18,623 nt of DNA from an uncultured Alphaproteobacteria bacterium. GTDB lineage: Bacteria; Pseudomonadota; Alphaproteobacteria; RF32; CAG-239. Location: NCBI GenBank assembly GCA_910585375.1, contig CAJUCZ010000032.1, positions 1-18,623 of the forward strand, read 5' to 3'. The notes beneath the pieces were generated by a model. The model was not told the DNA's origin. It did no database searches and saw nothing but the letters and a program-made list of their open reading frames with translations. Positions 5,175 to 13,375 of this stretch are shown here, piece by piece; the first letter of the stretch is position 1; each line of letters begins with the position of its first letter. The position numbers were made by a program, and so were the translations under genes.

Positions 5175-6196
5175 TATTCGGCGGCGACTTTCAGGGCTGC
5201 GTTGTTATCCTGCATAAAAAAACCGAGTTTTTGCTGAACTCCCCAGATGACGCGCAAAGCTTCCAAGGCGTTTTCTCCGGTAATGCGCGGCGTTTCTTTG
5301 CCGTTGATGCAGTTGACAAAGTGGTTTAATTCAGCCTGCAGAGGTTGGTTTGTCGGGATAAACAACTGCTCAACGCTGCCTTTTAAGCCATAGTGCATCC
5401 ATTCCGGAATCTCTTCCTGATTGACATAGGGCATACGTCCCTGAGTGTGAACGTTAATGCTCTGGTTGATGAAGTCCATGTCAATGTAGTTGGTATCGGT
5501 TGTCACGGCCATGGTTCTGACGCGAGCCTGAGTGATGCGGCTGGCCGTTATGTTGGCCGTGACGCCGTTTTCAAACTCAAGCAGTGCGGTGATGTAATCT
5601 TTGCCGGAAGCATGGTCGGGCGTTTTGACCGATACGGCATTGATGTTTTTGACCGGAGATTTGACCATAGAAAGGATAATCTCGGCATCGTGAATCATCA
5701 GATCCATGGCAACGTCAACATCGGTAATACGGCCGGAGGCGGCAGACATGCGTTGTGCCGTCAGCGAGCGAATCTTGGTTGTATCCGAGAGCAGGCGGTG
5801 CATTTGCTCAACCGCCGGATTGAACTGTTCAATATGGCCGACCAGTAATGTGACATTGTTGTCTTTGGCCGCTTTAATCAGGCGTTTGCATTCTTCTTCC
5901 GTAGTGGCCAGCGGTTTTTCCATCATACAATGGATTTTGCGGGTCAGGAAGAATTCACCGACGTCGGCATGTGTGACGGAAGTGGTTACAACGCTGACGG
6001 CGTCAACGTTAGCTGCAACTTCTTCCATGGAAGAAAAAGCCTTGATGCCGAAAGTCTCTGCAGCAGCTTTGGCCGCATCGGGGAAAATGTCGTAAACGCC
6101 GACGAGTTCAACGTTGTTCAGGGTTTTATAAGTCTTGAGATGATTTTTGCCCATCATGCCAGCGCCAATTACTGCCACTCTAATTTTATCAGTCAT
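5174..6196 (-). CDS. Gfo/Idh/MocA family NAD(P)-dependent oxidoreductase
   Basis: This encodes 340 aa. The N-terminal Rossmann fold has the dinucleotide loop VIGAGMMGKNH at residues 9-19. The family motif EKP is at 93-95 (K94 catalytic), and a D165/H169 pair in DLMIHDAE supplies the second active-site region. The segment GHIEQFNPAV at 120-129 resembles UDP-N-acetylglucosamine 3-dehydrogenases of the GnnA type, which with an aminotransferase make the 2,3-diamino sugar used in some lipid A. No partner aminotransferase is in the window, so the substrate is uncertain; a sugar or sugar nucleotide is likely. The ATG at 6196 has GAGG upstream. It is first in a two-gene unit with truA and diverges from the lipoprotein gene at 6318. 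Confidence 0.9.
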   Translation of the reverse strand: MTDKIRVAVIGAGMMGKNHLKTYKTLNNVELVGVYDIFPDAAKAAAETFGIKAFSSMEEVAANVDAVSVVTTSVTHADVGEFFLTRKIHCMMEKPLATTEEECKRLIKAAKDNNVTLLVGHIEQFNPAVEQMHRLLSDTTKIRSLTAQRMSAASGRITDVDVAMDLMIHDAEIILSMVKSPVKNINAVSVKTPDHASGKDYITALLEFENGVTANITASRITQARVRTMAVTTDTNYIDMDFINQSINVHTQGRMPYVNQEEIPEWMHYGLKGSVEQLFIPTNQPLQAELNHFVNCINGKETPRITGENALEALRVIWGVQQKLGFFMQDNNAALKVAAE

Positions 6197-6273
6197 AAAT
6201 TTGCCTCTATATTGGTTTTTGGATTATTTTAGTTTACATATACCAATAAATTTGATAAAAAGCTTTTAAATTC

Positions 6274-6291
6274 TTGTTACATATTGTTACA
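6274..6291. promoter_or_regulatory. Direct repeats TTGTTACA in the divergent intergenic region
   Basis: Two copies of TTGTTACA at 6274-6281 and 6284-6291 start 10 bp apart, one helical turn, between the divergent oxidoreductase and lipoprotein genes. A weak -10 TACAAT (6288-6293) overlaps the second copy, with a poor -35 TTTAAA 17 bp upstream. This may be a regulator site, or chance in AT-rich DNA. Confidence 0.3.
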
Positions 6292-6317
6292 ATCGTTGTT
6301 AAAGGATGTCCGCGCTT

Positions 6318-8114
6318 ATGAAAATTTCTCGTTTCTATCTCCTTATTCCGGCTGTGTTTTCTTTGTTTATGGCAGGCTGTGCCAGTGACGAGCCCAAGTG
6401 GGGCACCGAAAAAATTGAGGTGGAAGAAATGCCTTTTGCCATGGAGCCGGAAAAAGTGAACGGCCGTTTGGATGTGTATTCTTCCATGGCAAGGGCGGTT
6501 AAATATAATGTGGACGTAACTTCCCAGAATATGAGAAAAAAACTCGGGAATCCGAGCAAACTGACGGCGCGTGAGCTGTTGAACAGCGTGAACGGCGCGG
6601 TGAGCGGCGAAGAGAATCCTCTGTATAATTCTATTCGTCTTTTGGATTTTTCGGTGTTGTTCGCAGTGGCGAATCTGGAAGAGAGCGATGCGGCCAAAAA
6701 CGAGACGATTTATGCAAAAGCATCGCAGTATCTGGCGCTTGCTGCCATCCGTTCTCATCAAAACGCTTTGTTCTCCGTCAAAAAAATTGCCGAGATTGAC
6801 CGCCTGCTGAAAAAACAGCAGAAGAATCTGGCTGAACTTAATGCCAAACTGGAGAAAAAAGGCAGTTTGAGCGAGGAAGAAAAAGAATATAAAAAAGGTT
6901 TGGACGTGGCTGTTTATGAGCTTGTAAATTTTAAAAAACAGCTGCAGCAGAATGTTGACGATTATGAAAAACTGGTGAAATTTGACGGCAAAAAGCTTGA
7001 GCTGGAAGGACGCCGTTTTTATGAACTGGAGGATTTTGACCGTAATTATGTGTTGGATGTTTTTCAAAAATCGGCGGCAGGGAATCGGGAAGAGTTTCGT
7101 TTGGACGATGTGCCGGTGACTTTTGAAAGTGTCCGTGCCAATATCTTTAAGGCTTATCCGCAGGTTGAGCGTTTGCAGATTAACGGATATGAGGCCAAAG
7201 ATCCCATTTATATTAACGGTTTGGTCGAACGGGCAAAAAATACGGCCGAGAATTTGGTGAGTGCGGCTTTGGGTTATGCCAGGACAGACAGTCAGAGGGT
7301 GCAGGAGAAAGAGTTTGTCCGCCGCAAGGTTCTGGACGAACTCGGGATTGCGATTTTTGTTCAGAACGAGATTGCTTATAATATGGTGAAGTCTGCTTCC
7401 GGAGATTATGAAGTTGTGGCAGAAAAGGTTAAAAGCCTGAAACAGGAGATCAGAGAACAGGAGAGGAATTACAATCTGACGCCGGATGAAAAGTTGGAGG
7501 TTTTGAATTTGAAGTTGAAACTTATGGAAGCGGAGAGCAAAGAAAGTCAGGTTTTGGCCGAAAGAGCCGTGGCGCTCAGGACATTGTATTTTTATGCAGG
7601 ATTTTCGCCGTTTAATCAAAAGCTGATGAAAAAGGATATCCGTCAGATTGTGATTGCGCTGAAAGCGGCATTTAATCAGGATTTGGTGCAAATGTTGGCT
7701 AATTCTCCGAAAACAGAGAAAAAGCAACCCAAGCCGGATACGGAATGGAGCAAAAACGAAAACTGGCTGGAAGATGTTGTGGAGAACGAAAAGGTTGTCC
7801 TTCCTCCCAAAAAGGCTATCAGCCGTCCGGCAGCGTTGGGAGCCGTGACCGGCCCGGCGGTTTTGTACGGCGCGGATGCTGACGGCCGCAAGATTATGCA
7901 GCTGGGCGCTTTTACGGAATGCGACAATGCCGAGAAAGAGTGGAAGAATTTGCAGCTGGCTTATCCGGAGCTTGCCAAATTGCAGGGACAGGTGGAAACC
8001 GTGTCAATCAACGGCAGGGAAGTTCACCGGCTGATCGTACGTTCCGAAAAGGGTGGAATGGCCGGAATCTGTAATAAGCTGCGTCAGGCAGGACGGGGTT
8101 GTCTTCTGCGCTAG
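6318..8114 (+). CDS. Outer-membrane-type lipoprotein: TolC-like helical region plus C-terminal SPOR domain
   Basis: This encodes 598 aa. The ATG at 6318 is preferred over 6306: AAGGA at 6301-6305 abuts 6306 but lies 12 nt from 6318, and 6318 gives a clean lipoprotein signal peptide ending FMAGC with lipidated C21. The body is largely helical and charged. Residues about 55-221 (starting VYSSMARAVKYNVDV) and 331-430 resemble the paired helical hairpins of TolC-family efflux proteins, including the closing stretch of about AERAVALRTLYFYAG. I see no beta-barrel-like strands replacing the TolC pore segments. Residues 523-598 form a SPOR domain (MQLGAF... through KLRQAGRGCLLR), a peptidoglycan-binding module preferring denuded glycan strands at division sites. 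It likely links the outer membrane or an export complex to septal peptidoglycan. Substrate unknown. Confidence 0.8.
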   Translation: MKISRFYLLIPAVFSLFMAGCASDEPKWGTEKIEVEEMPFAMEPEKVNGRLDVYSSMARAVKYNVDVTSQNMRKKLGNPSKLTARELLNSVNGAVSGEENPLYNSIRLLDFSVLFAVANLEESDAAKNETIYAKASQYLALAAIRSHQNALFSVKKIAEIDRLLKKQQKNLAELNAKLEKKGSLSEEEKEYKKGLDVAVYELVNFKKQLQQNVDDYEKLVKFDGKKLELEGRRFYELEDFDRNYVLDVFQKSAAGNREEFRLDDVPVTFESVRANIFKAYPQVERLQINGYEAKDPIYINGLVERAKNTAENLVSAALGYARTDSQRVQEKEFVRRKVLDELGIAIFVQNEIAYNMVKSASGDYEVVAEKVKSLKQEIREQERNYNLTPDEKLEVLNLKLKLMEAESKESQVLAERAVALRTLYFYAGFSPFNQKLMKKDIRQIVIALKAAFNQDLVQMLANSPKTEKKQPKPDTEWSKNENWLEDVVENEKVVLPPKKAISRPAALGAVTGPAVLYGADADGRKIMQLGAFTECDNAEKEWKNLQLAYPELAKLQGQVETVSINGREVHRLIVRSEKGGMAGICNKLRQAGRGCLLR

Positions 8115-8122
8115 ATTATAAC

Positions 8123-8151
8123 TTGCAAAAGATTGAAACACGGGCTATGAT
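8123..8151 (+). promoter_or_regulatory. Putative sigma70 promoter before the pentapeptide gene
   Basis: A -35 TTGCAA (8123-8128) and a -10 TATGAT (8146-8151) are separated by 17 bp, 37 bp upstream of the ATG at 8189. No obvious strong ribosome binding site precedes that ATG. Confidence 0.55.
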
Positions 8152-8188
8152 GGTTTTAAGTGCTTTGGTGGAAAATGCAGGCTGAATA

Positions 8189-9448
8189 ATGACTGATGAT
8201 CAGGAAACAGATAAAAAAGATTTGGAAGTTTTGAAGCAGAAGATTCAAAATTCGAAGATTGCGTATGAACGTTCTGCCGGTGCAACGGAAAACGAAAGCG
8301 ACATGACTTTTGAGTGGAGCGCGGTATCGGCCACCAAGCCCAATCCGGGGTTGAAAAAGCCGGAAGAACGTTTTTATACGTCTCAGCCGAAAATTGAGTT
8401 TTCCGGCAAAAAACTGGAAGACGGAAATTTTGCCGGCGAGAATTTGGAAAACGCCAATTTTTCCTGTGCGGATCTGAGCGGAACGGATTTGTCCGGTTCC
8501 AATTTAAGAGGGGTGGATTTTTCGGGATCCAATCTGAGCGGCGCCAATCTTTCGGGAGCCGATTTGACCGGAGCCGTATTGTCAGGCGCGGTTTTGAAGA
8601 ACACCAATTTTACCGGCGCCAATCTTTCGGGTATTAAGTTTGAAGATATTGATATTGAAGATGCCATTCTGCTTGATATTAAAATTGATGACTGGGCGTT
8701 GGAAGATTTTCAGGCGCTGATTGAATTTTTGGCCAAGTATTATCCGCATAAGCTTAAGCTGACGTTGTTGAACCTGACGCTGTTGGATTTGTCGCGCATT
8801 GATTTGAGCAAGGTTGATTTGCGGGGAGTGGATTTTACCGGATGTGATTTGACCGGCGTGGATTTGTGGGGGCTTGATTTGAGCCAGTGTATTATTACGC
8901 CGGAACAGATTGCACAGGCGCTGGGACGCGTGCCGACACCGGCGGAGATGAAGATGCTGCTGGCGCCGAAAAACAAAGCCAAGAAAAAGGGTTGGAATGT
9001 GGACTTTGAAGACTTTTTTAACAACCGCAAAGAGTTTGGCGTGATTGACACGACCAAGATGAAGGGAACAAAAATTTCCGACATGATGAAGATGGGGCAG
9101 AAGCTCATGAAGAAAATGGGCTACGGACAGGCGCCGGAGCCGACCGATGCCGAAATTATTGCGGAGATTCAGAAAGAGAAATCAGAGAAAGAAAAATCTC
9201 ATAATGCTGAGCTGCGGGAAGTTATTGAGGCCAGAAAACGCGAGGCTCTTGAACAGATGAAGCAAGATAAGGAAAAGAAAAGGGAATATGTGTCCGAGCC
9301 GGCAAGGGAAGAAAAAACGGCAGAGACGGAGATCCCGGTTCAGAAGAGGGAAGTTAAAGAAAAGAAAAAAGTTCATATTCACGGCAAAGAGTTTGACGTG
9401 GCAACGTTGGGACGAATCAAGTCTTCAATGGGCAATCACAGGTCTTAG
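8189..9448 (+). CDS. Pentapeptide-repeat protein with basic coiled-coil tail
   Basis: This encodes 419 aa. Pentapeptide repeats of the A(D/N)LSG type run from about residue 76 to 160 and again from 195 to 235. They should form a right-handed quadrilateral beta-helix. A roughly 35-residue helical insertion (about 163-194) splits the helix. The C-terminal 180 residues are highly charged, with a helix rich in Glu and Lys from about 320 to 370 likely forming a coiled coil, then a basic tail. No signal peptide, so the protein is cytosolic. Some pentapeptide proteins mimic DNA and protect gyrase (Qnr type), but the insertion and long tail do not fit that subgroup. Here the role is unknown, perhaps a scaffold. 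The preceding promoter suggests independent transcription. Confidence 0.85.
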   Translation: MTDDQETDKKDLEVLKQKIQNSKIAYERSAGATENESDMTFEWSAVSATKPNPGLKKPEERFYTSQPKIEFSGKKLEDGNFAGENLENANFSCADLSGTDLSGSNLRGVDFSGSNLSGANLSGADLTGAVLSGAVLKNTNFTGANLSGIKFEDIDIEDAILLDIKIDDWALEDFQALIEFLAKYYPHKLKLTLLNLTLLDLSRIDLSKVDLRGVDFTGCDLTGVDLWGLDLSQCIITPEQIAQALGRVPTPAEMKMLLAPKNKAKKKGWNVDFEDFFNNRKEFGVIDTTKMKGTKISDMMKMGQKLMKKMGYGQAPEPTDAEIIAEIQKEKSEKEKSHNAELREVIEARKREALEQMKQDKEKKREYVSEPAREEKTAETEIPVQKREVKEKKKVHIHGKEFDVATLGRIKSSMGNHRS

Positions 9449-9462
9449 ATGTTGGACAAATA

Positions 9463-9503
9463 TTGACAATTGACTACCCTTGCAGTAAAATTATTACAAG
9501 GGA
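9463..9503 (+). promoter_or_regulatory. Promoter with dyad over the -10 region
   Basis: A perfect -35 TTGACA (9463-9468) and -10 TAAAAT (9486-9491) are spaced 17 bp. An imperfect dyad, CCCTTG (9477-9482) with CAAGGG (9497-9502), brackets the -10 and includes the first part of the ribosome site GGGAG (9500-9504). It could be an operator. Confidence 0.65.
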
Positions 9504-9512
9504 GAATTTTTT

Positions 9513-10739
9513 ATGTATCATTACAGTGAAGCCGAATTGAAGCAGGAGATTGCCGAATATATCCGAAACGGGTGCTATCCGTTTTGCCGGCGTTTTGCTT
9601 TTGCCGATAAGGTTGAGAAGCTGTTGGCGGATGATATTGCCGAGTTGAAGAAAATAAACAAAGCTTATAAACGGCCGTTTTTATGCGTGGATTATGATAA
9701 AATAGTTTCCCGCCGGTATTCAGGTCTTAACAGGCGATATTATAATGCAAACCTGATACGGGAGGCTTTTAAGGTTTGGGGGATGCGCAGTCTGGCTTAT
9801 TTGCGCGAGGCCGGCGTTTTGCTGCCGAAAGACAAAAGTGCACGCGGCCGCGGCATGTATGTTCAAAACATGGAGATGCTGGGTAAGGAAATTTGCGGTT
9901 GTTATGTGGGGAGTTTTCGTGGTGCTTCGGCTTTATTTTATTATGCTGCAAAATCTCCGGCTTCTTCGGTAATGAATTTTTATCATGAAGCCGGGCATAA
10001 TCTGCAAAATCTGCTGGGTATGAAATCTTGGAAAGGACAAGATGAATATATGCAGTATAAGTGTGAGGTTCATGCGGAAGTTTTTGCTTCGGCGATGATG
10101 ATTTTGCGGGCCAAAACGGAGCAGGAGCGCCGGCAGGCTGAGGCTTTTGTGATGAAAAAAGCCATGAACAGCGCTGAATTCGGCGAGAATTTTGATGTTA
10201 GGTATAATTCTTATGCCGTAGTCAAACAGCTTGTGCCCGAACTCAGAAGGCTTGATTGGCGAATGCCGGAAAATGCAAACGGCGGAATTGATATGATAAA
10301 AACAGCCCGTCTGGCGCAAAGAATGGTTGACAAATATGCTTATTTGCGGCTGGATTTTGAGAATTATTCTGTTTTTCGGGAGCAAAATAAAAATTTATAC
10401 AGGTTTAAGCCGGAGCAGGCAAGATGGTATAAAGACTGTATGGAGGTGCGGGAATGCCGTACATTTGATAGAATGGCTGAGCAGGAGAACGTTTATGTCG
10501 GTTTGCAAAGGGCGCGTTCGGAAAAAGAAAAGTCTGCGGTTTTTCATCAGGAGTATTTGTATTGCGCCGAAGATGTCAGGGCTTTTCGTCAGCTGTATTT
10601 CCGGTATAACCGGCGGGGGCGGTATTATGAAATGCTTAAGCGGACGGAAGCGGTCCTGAAACCGGAAAATTTGTGGAAAAAAGTCAAGCAGAGAGTTTGT
10701 GGTCTGCGTAGGGGAAGTTTGCGCGGAGGACGGGACTGA
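9513..10739 (+). CDS. Putative cytosolic zinc metalloprotease (HExxH), first of a paralogous pair
   Basis: This encodes 408 aa. The zincin motif FYHEAGH places H158, E159 and H162 in a helix. About 25 residues later, KCEVHAEVFA offers glutamate or histidine (E185, H187, E189) as a third zinc ligand. That arrangement is typical of gluzincin-like active sites. There is no signal peptide or membrane segment, so it should act in the cytosol. The C-terminal third is very basic and rich in Arg, Tyr and Phe. The start is supported by GGGAG 8 nt upstream and a consensus promoter. It overlaps the next gene by one base, and that gene encodes a paralog with the same motifs. I do not recognise a named family. 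Substrate unknown. Confidence 0.8.
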   Translation: MYHYSEAELKQEIAEYIRNGCYPFCRRFAFADKVEKLLADDIAELKKINKAYKRPFLCVDYDKIVSRRYSGLNRRYYNANLIREAFKVWGMRSLAYLREAGVLLPKDKSARGRGMYVQNMEMLGKEICGCYVGSFRGASALFYYAAKSPASSVMNFYHEAGHNLQNLLGMKSWKGQDEYMQYKCEVHAEVFASAMMILRAKTEQERRQAEAFVMKKAMNSAEFGENFDVRYNSYAVVKQLVPELRRLDWRMPENANGGIDMIKTARLAQRMVDKYAYLRLDFENYSVFREQNKNLYRFKPEQARWYKDCMEVRECRTFDRMAEQENVYVGLQRARSEKEKSAVFHQEYLYCAEDVRAFRQLYFRYNRRGRYYEMLKRTEAVLKPENLWKKVKQRVCGLRRGSLRGGRD

Positions 10740-11983
10740 TGATGACAGAGTATTCTGATGCAGATATTTTGAAAGACATTGAAAATTATATCATGGGAGG
10801 AATGCAGACGCTGGCTTATGAACCGCAATATCTGCCAAAAGTCCGCGAATTTATCGGTGATGATGCCGAACGGCTGGAAAAGCTGATGAATCAAAACGGG
10901 CACAGGGCTTTTTTGCTGGAAATGCGGGAGTATGTTGATATTGCAAAATCCGGACGGGAAGTGCGGGCTTTTCAGGATGAGAAACTGCTGGCTGCCGCGG
11001 AAAAGATTTTTGGCGCCGAAACCGAAGAGATATTGAGCAAACTTAATATTTGTTGGGAAGAAGACGGAAAAATAAAATACGGGAAAGATATGCACCTGCT
11101 GGGCAAAGATGCCCGCAGCGGATTGTGCAGATCATTTTATCCGGATAACCATACAAATAACGTTTCGGCAATACTTGTCGGCACGAATAACATGACGCCC
11201 GAGGAGGAATTATGGACATTTTATCATGAATGCGGCCATGCGTTGCAAAAGAACTTGTGCGAATATGCCAATCAAGATTTTCAGATGGTCTGGCAGTTTC
11301 AGAACAGCGGGATGAAATTCGGGACAGGCGGCGAATTGCGAAGAAAATATGATGAGGCCGCCGGTTATTTGTGCTATTTTAAAGAAGCGCATGCCGAAAC
11401 TTTTGCAATGACGGTACTTATGCTGAAAGCCCAAGGTGAAGACGAATTTCAATTTTTTAAAAGTAAAAGTCTGAGAAGAGCCTGCCGCAAGCAGTTGAGC
11501 GGTGTCGGAAAAAGAAAAAATGCATGGTATAACTGTTATCCGTCAGTTACGGCCGTGTGCCGGCATTTGGACAAGCTCGGAGCCGGGGGGCGTAAAAAGT
11601 TTTTAGACGCAGAGGGCAAGATTGATTTTTTGAAGGTTAATGCTTATACCGCCAAAGCGGTGAACAGTACGATGTACGGCAAAAAAGAGTTTTTTGATTA
11701 TTCCGCCGGCAAAGGAGGTGAAAATGCCAGATGGCGGTGGGATTGCCGGGAGGCTGAGGTTTTGAAAAAACAGTTTCCGCCAATGAATTTTTGGAGCGCT
11801 TTCTTTACAATTCTCAGGGATATTAAAAGGCCGGAAGACGCTTATCATTTTATTGCCCGACAAGGTGGCAGGAATCCGGCGGAGGATGCCGAAAAAAAAC
11901 GTTTGGCGGCTCTTTTTTTGAAGCATAACCCATTAGTGCCGGCCGAGGCGAAATATTATGCAAAAAAAGACCTCGGACGGTGA
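10739..11983 (+). CDS. Putative cytosolic zinc metalloprotease (HExxH), second of a paralogous pair
   Basis: This encodes 414 aa (413 if the second ATG at 10742 is used; GGAGGA at 10725-10730 serves either). The motif FYHECGHALQ gives H163, E164 and H167. A second motif, KEAHAETFA, at 215-223 supplies the putative third ligand. It matches the neighbour at 9513 in the order of short motifs (MxxLGK near 118-123, FYHExGH, HAExFA) although overall identity looks low. No signal peptide is present. The overlap TGATG with the preceding stop means coupled translation, so the two proteins may form a heteromer. There is about 50 residues between the two motifs here against about 23 in the first paralog. 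Not assigned to a named peptidase family; catalytic activity is inferred from the motif only. Confidence 0.8.
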   Translation: MMTEYSDADILKDIENYIMGGMQTLAYEPQYLPKVREFIGDDAERLEKLMNQNGHRAFLLEMREYVDIAKSGREVRAFQDEKLLAAAEKIFGAETEEILSKLNICWEEDGKIKYGKDMHLLGKDARSGLCRSFYPDNHTNNVSAILVGTNNMTPEEELWTFYHECGHALQKNLCEYANQDFQMVWQFQNSGMKFGTGGELRRKYDEAAGYLCYFKEAHAETFAMTVLMLKAQGEDEFQFFKSKSLRRACRKQLSGVGKRKNAWYNCYPSVTAVCRHLDKLGAGGRKKFLDAEGKIDFLKVNAYTAKAVNSTMYGKKEFFDYSAGKGGENARWRWDCREAEVLKKQFPPMNFWSAFFTILRDIKRPEDAYHFIARQGGRNPAEDAEKKRLAALFLKHNPLVPAEAKYYAKKDLGR

Positions 11984-12046
11984 AATTTGTGCTGTTAATT
12001 TCTGAATATTCGTTTATGATAAGCGCAGTTTTAATTTTAAGAATCG

Positions 12047-13375
12047 ATGAGAGAAATGGAAGATACGCTTTTTTCGGCACAAATCAAGCGTCCGCTGGCT
12101 GACCGCCTGCGCCCGCAGGCTTTGACGGAAGTCGTGGGACAGGATCATATTGTCGGCGATAATGCCCCGCTCGGGCGGATGATTAAATCCGGCAAGATTA
12201 CATCTTTTATTCTCTGGGGGCCTCCGGGGTGCGGCAAAACCACGATTGCACGACTGATTGCCGAGCATACCAATCTTTATTTTGAGCAGATTTCCGCTGT
12301 TTTTTCCGGCGTGGCCGATTTGAAGCGGGTGTTTACCTATGCGCAGGAGCGGCGGGCGAATCAGGGTAAAGGCACGCTTTTGTTTGTTGATGAAATTCAC
12401 AGGTTTAACAAGTCGCAGCAGGACGGTTTTCTGCCTTATGTCGAAGACGGGACGATTATTCTGGTCGGCGCGACGACGGAAAATCCGTCTTTTGAGCTGA
12501 ATGCGGCGCTTTTGTCGCGGTGTCAGGTTTTTGTGCTGAACCGCCTGAATGAGGAAAATTTTGAAGAGCTTTTGCAGCGGGCAGAGCGTGAGCTGGGGAA
12601 AAAACTGCCGGTGGATGATGAGGCACGCAGCTTTATGAAAGAAACCGCTGACGGCGACGGGCGTTATATTTTGAATTTGGCAGAAAGCGTTTGGGCCTAT
12701 GCCCAGCCGGGCGAGATTTTTGACAAAGACAGCATTGTCAAGATTATCCGTTCCCGCGCGCCGGTTTATGACAAAGGGCGTGACGGGCATTACAATCTGA
12801 TTTCGGCCGTGCACAAGTCTTTGCGCGGCACTGACGTTGATGCGGCGCTGTACTGGGTAGCACGGATGATTGAAGGCGGGGAAGATCCGAAATATATTCT
12901 GCGGCGGCTGACGCGTTTTGCTGTGGAAGACGTATCGCTGGCTGATCCGAATGCCGTGACGCAGGCGATTGCCTGTTGGGAGACTTATGACCGTCTGGGG
13001 TCGCCGGAGGGGGATTTGGCAGTGTTTCAGCTGGCGGCTTATCTGGCGACGGCGCCAAAGTCGGTAGGCGTGTACAAAGCAATGTATGCGGCCAAAGATC
13101 TGGCACGTAAGACAGGTTCCCTCATGCCGCCGAAGAATATTCTGAATGCACCGACAAAGTTGATGAAGCAGCTTGGCTACAGTGACGGTTATGAATATGA
13201 TCCCGATACGGAAGACGGATTTTCCGGCGCCAATTATTTTCCGGACGGGGTCAAAAGGGTTAAGCTGTATCATCCGGTGGAGCGCGGGTTTGAACGCGAA
13301 ATCAAAAAACGGGTGGATTATTTTGACAATTTACGTCGCGAGAAACAGAAGAAAAAAGGGATTGAAGATGCTTAG
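12047..13375 (+). CDS. rarA: Replication-associated recombination protein A, AAA+ ATPase
   Basis: This encodes 442 aa (439 if the in-frame ATG at 12056 is the start, which gives a more family-like MEDTLF beginning). RarA/MgsA acts at stalled replication forks and single-strand gaps. Walker A GPPGCGKT is at 58-65, Walker B LLFVDE at 111-116, sensor 1 region GATTENPSF at 141-149 and the arginine finger region SRC near 158. The C-terminal part has the family's tetramerisation sequence (YWVARMIEGGEDP, SVGVYKAMYAAKDLA, YKYDPDTEDG-like). It starts a tight operon: crcB begins 8 nt inside its 3' end. No strong ribosome binding site is visible. Confidence 0.96.
   Translation: MREMEDTLFSAQIKRPLADRLRPQALTEVVGQDHIVGDNAPLGRMIKSGKITSFILWGPPGCGKTTIARLIAEHTNLYFEQISAVFSGVADLKRVFTYAQERRANQGKGTLLFVDEIHRFNKSQQDGFLPYVEDGTIILVGATTENPSFELNAALLSRCQVFVLNRLNEENFEELLQRAERELGKKLPVDDEARSFMKETADGDGRYILNLAESVWAYAQPGEIFDKDSIVKIIRSRAPVYDKGRDGHYNLISAVHKSLRGTDVDAALYWVARMIEGGEDPKYILRRLTRFAVEDVSLADPNAVTQAIACWETYDRLGSPEGDLAVFQLAAYLATAPKSVGVYKAMYAAKDLARKTGSLMPPKNILNAPTKLMKQLGYSDGYEYDPDTEDGFSGANYFPDGVKRVKLYHPVERGFEREIKKRVDYFDNLRREKQKKKGIEDA

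Noticed and set aside
6234..7727. A 497-codon minus-strand frame opposite the TolC/SPOR lipoprotein gene
   Set aside because: It is antisense to a gene with a clear lipoprotein signal and SPOR domain. Its translation is rich in Phe, His, Ile and Gln with no recognisable motif, as expected of a shadow frame.
12014..13273. A 419-codon minus-strand frame opposite rarA
   Set aside because: Antisense to a certain AAA+ ATPase gene. The translation has shadow-like composition and no motifs.
13173..13367. Long upstream extension of crcB
   Set aside because: It overlaps rarA coding sequence in another frame and adds nothing resembling CrcB. The ATG at 13368 starts with the first CrcB helix.
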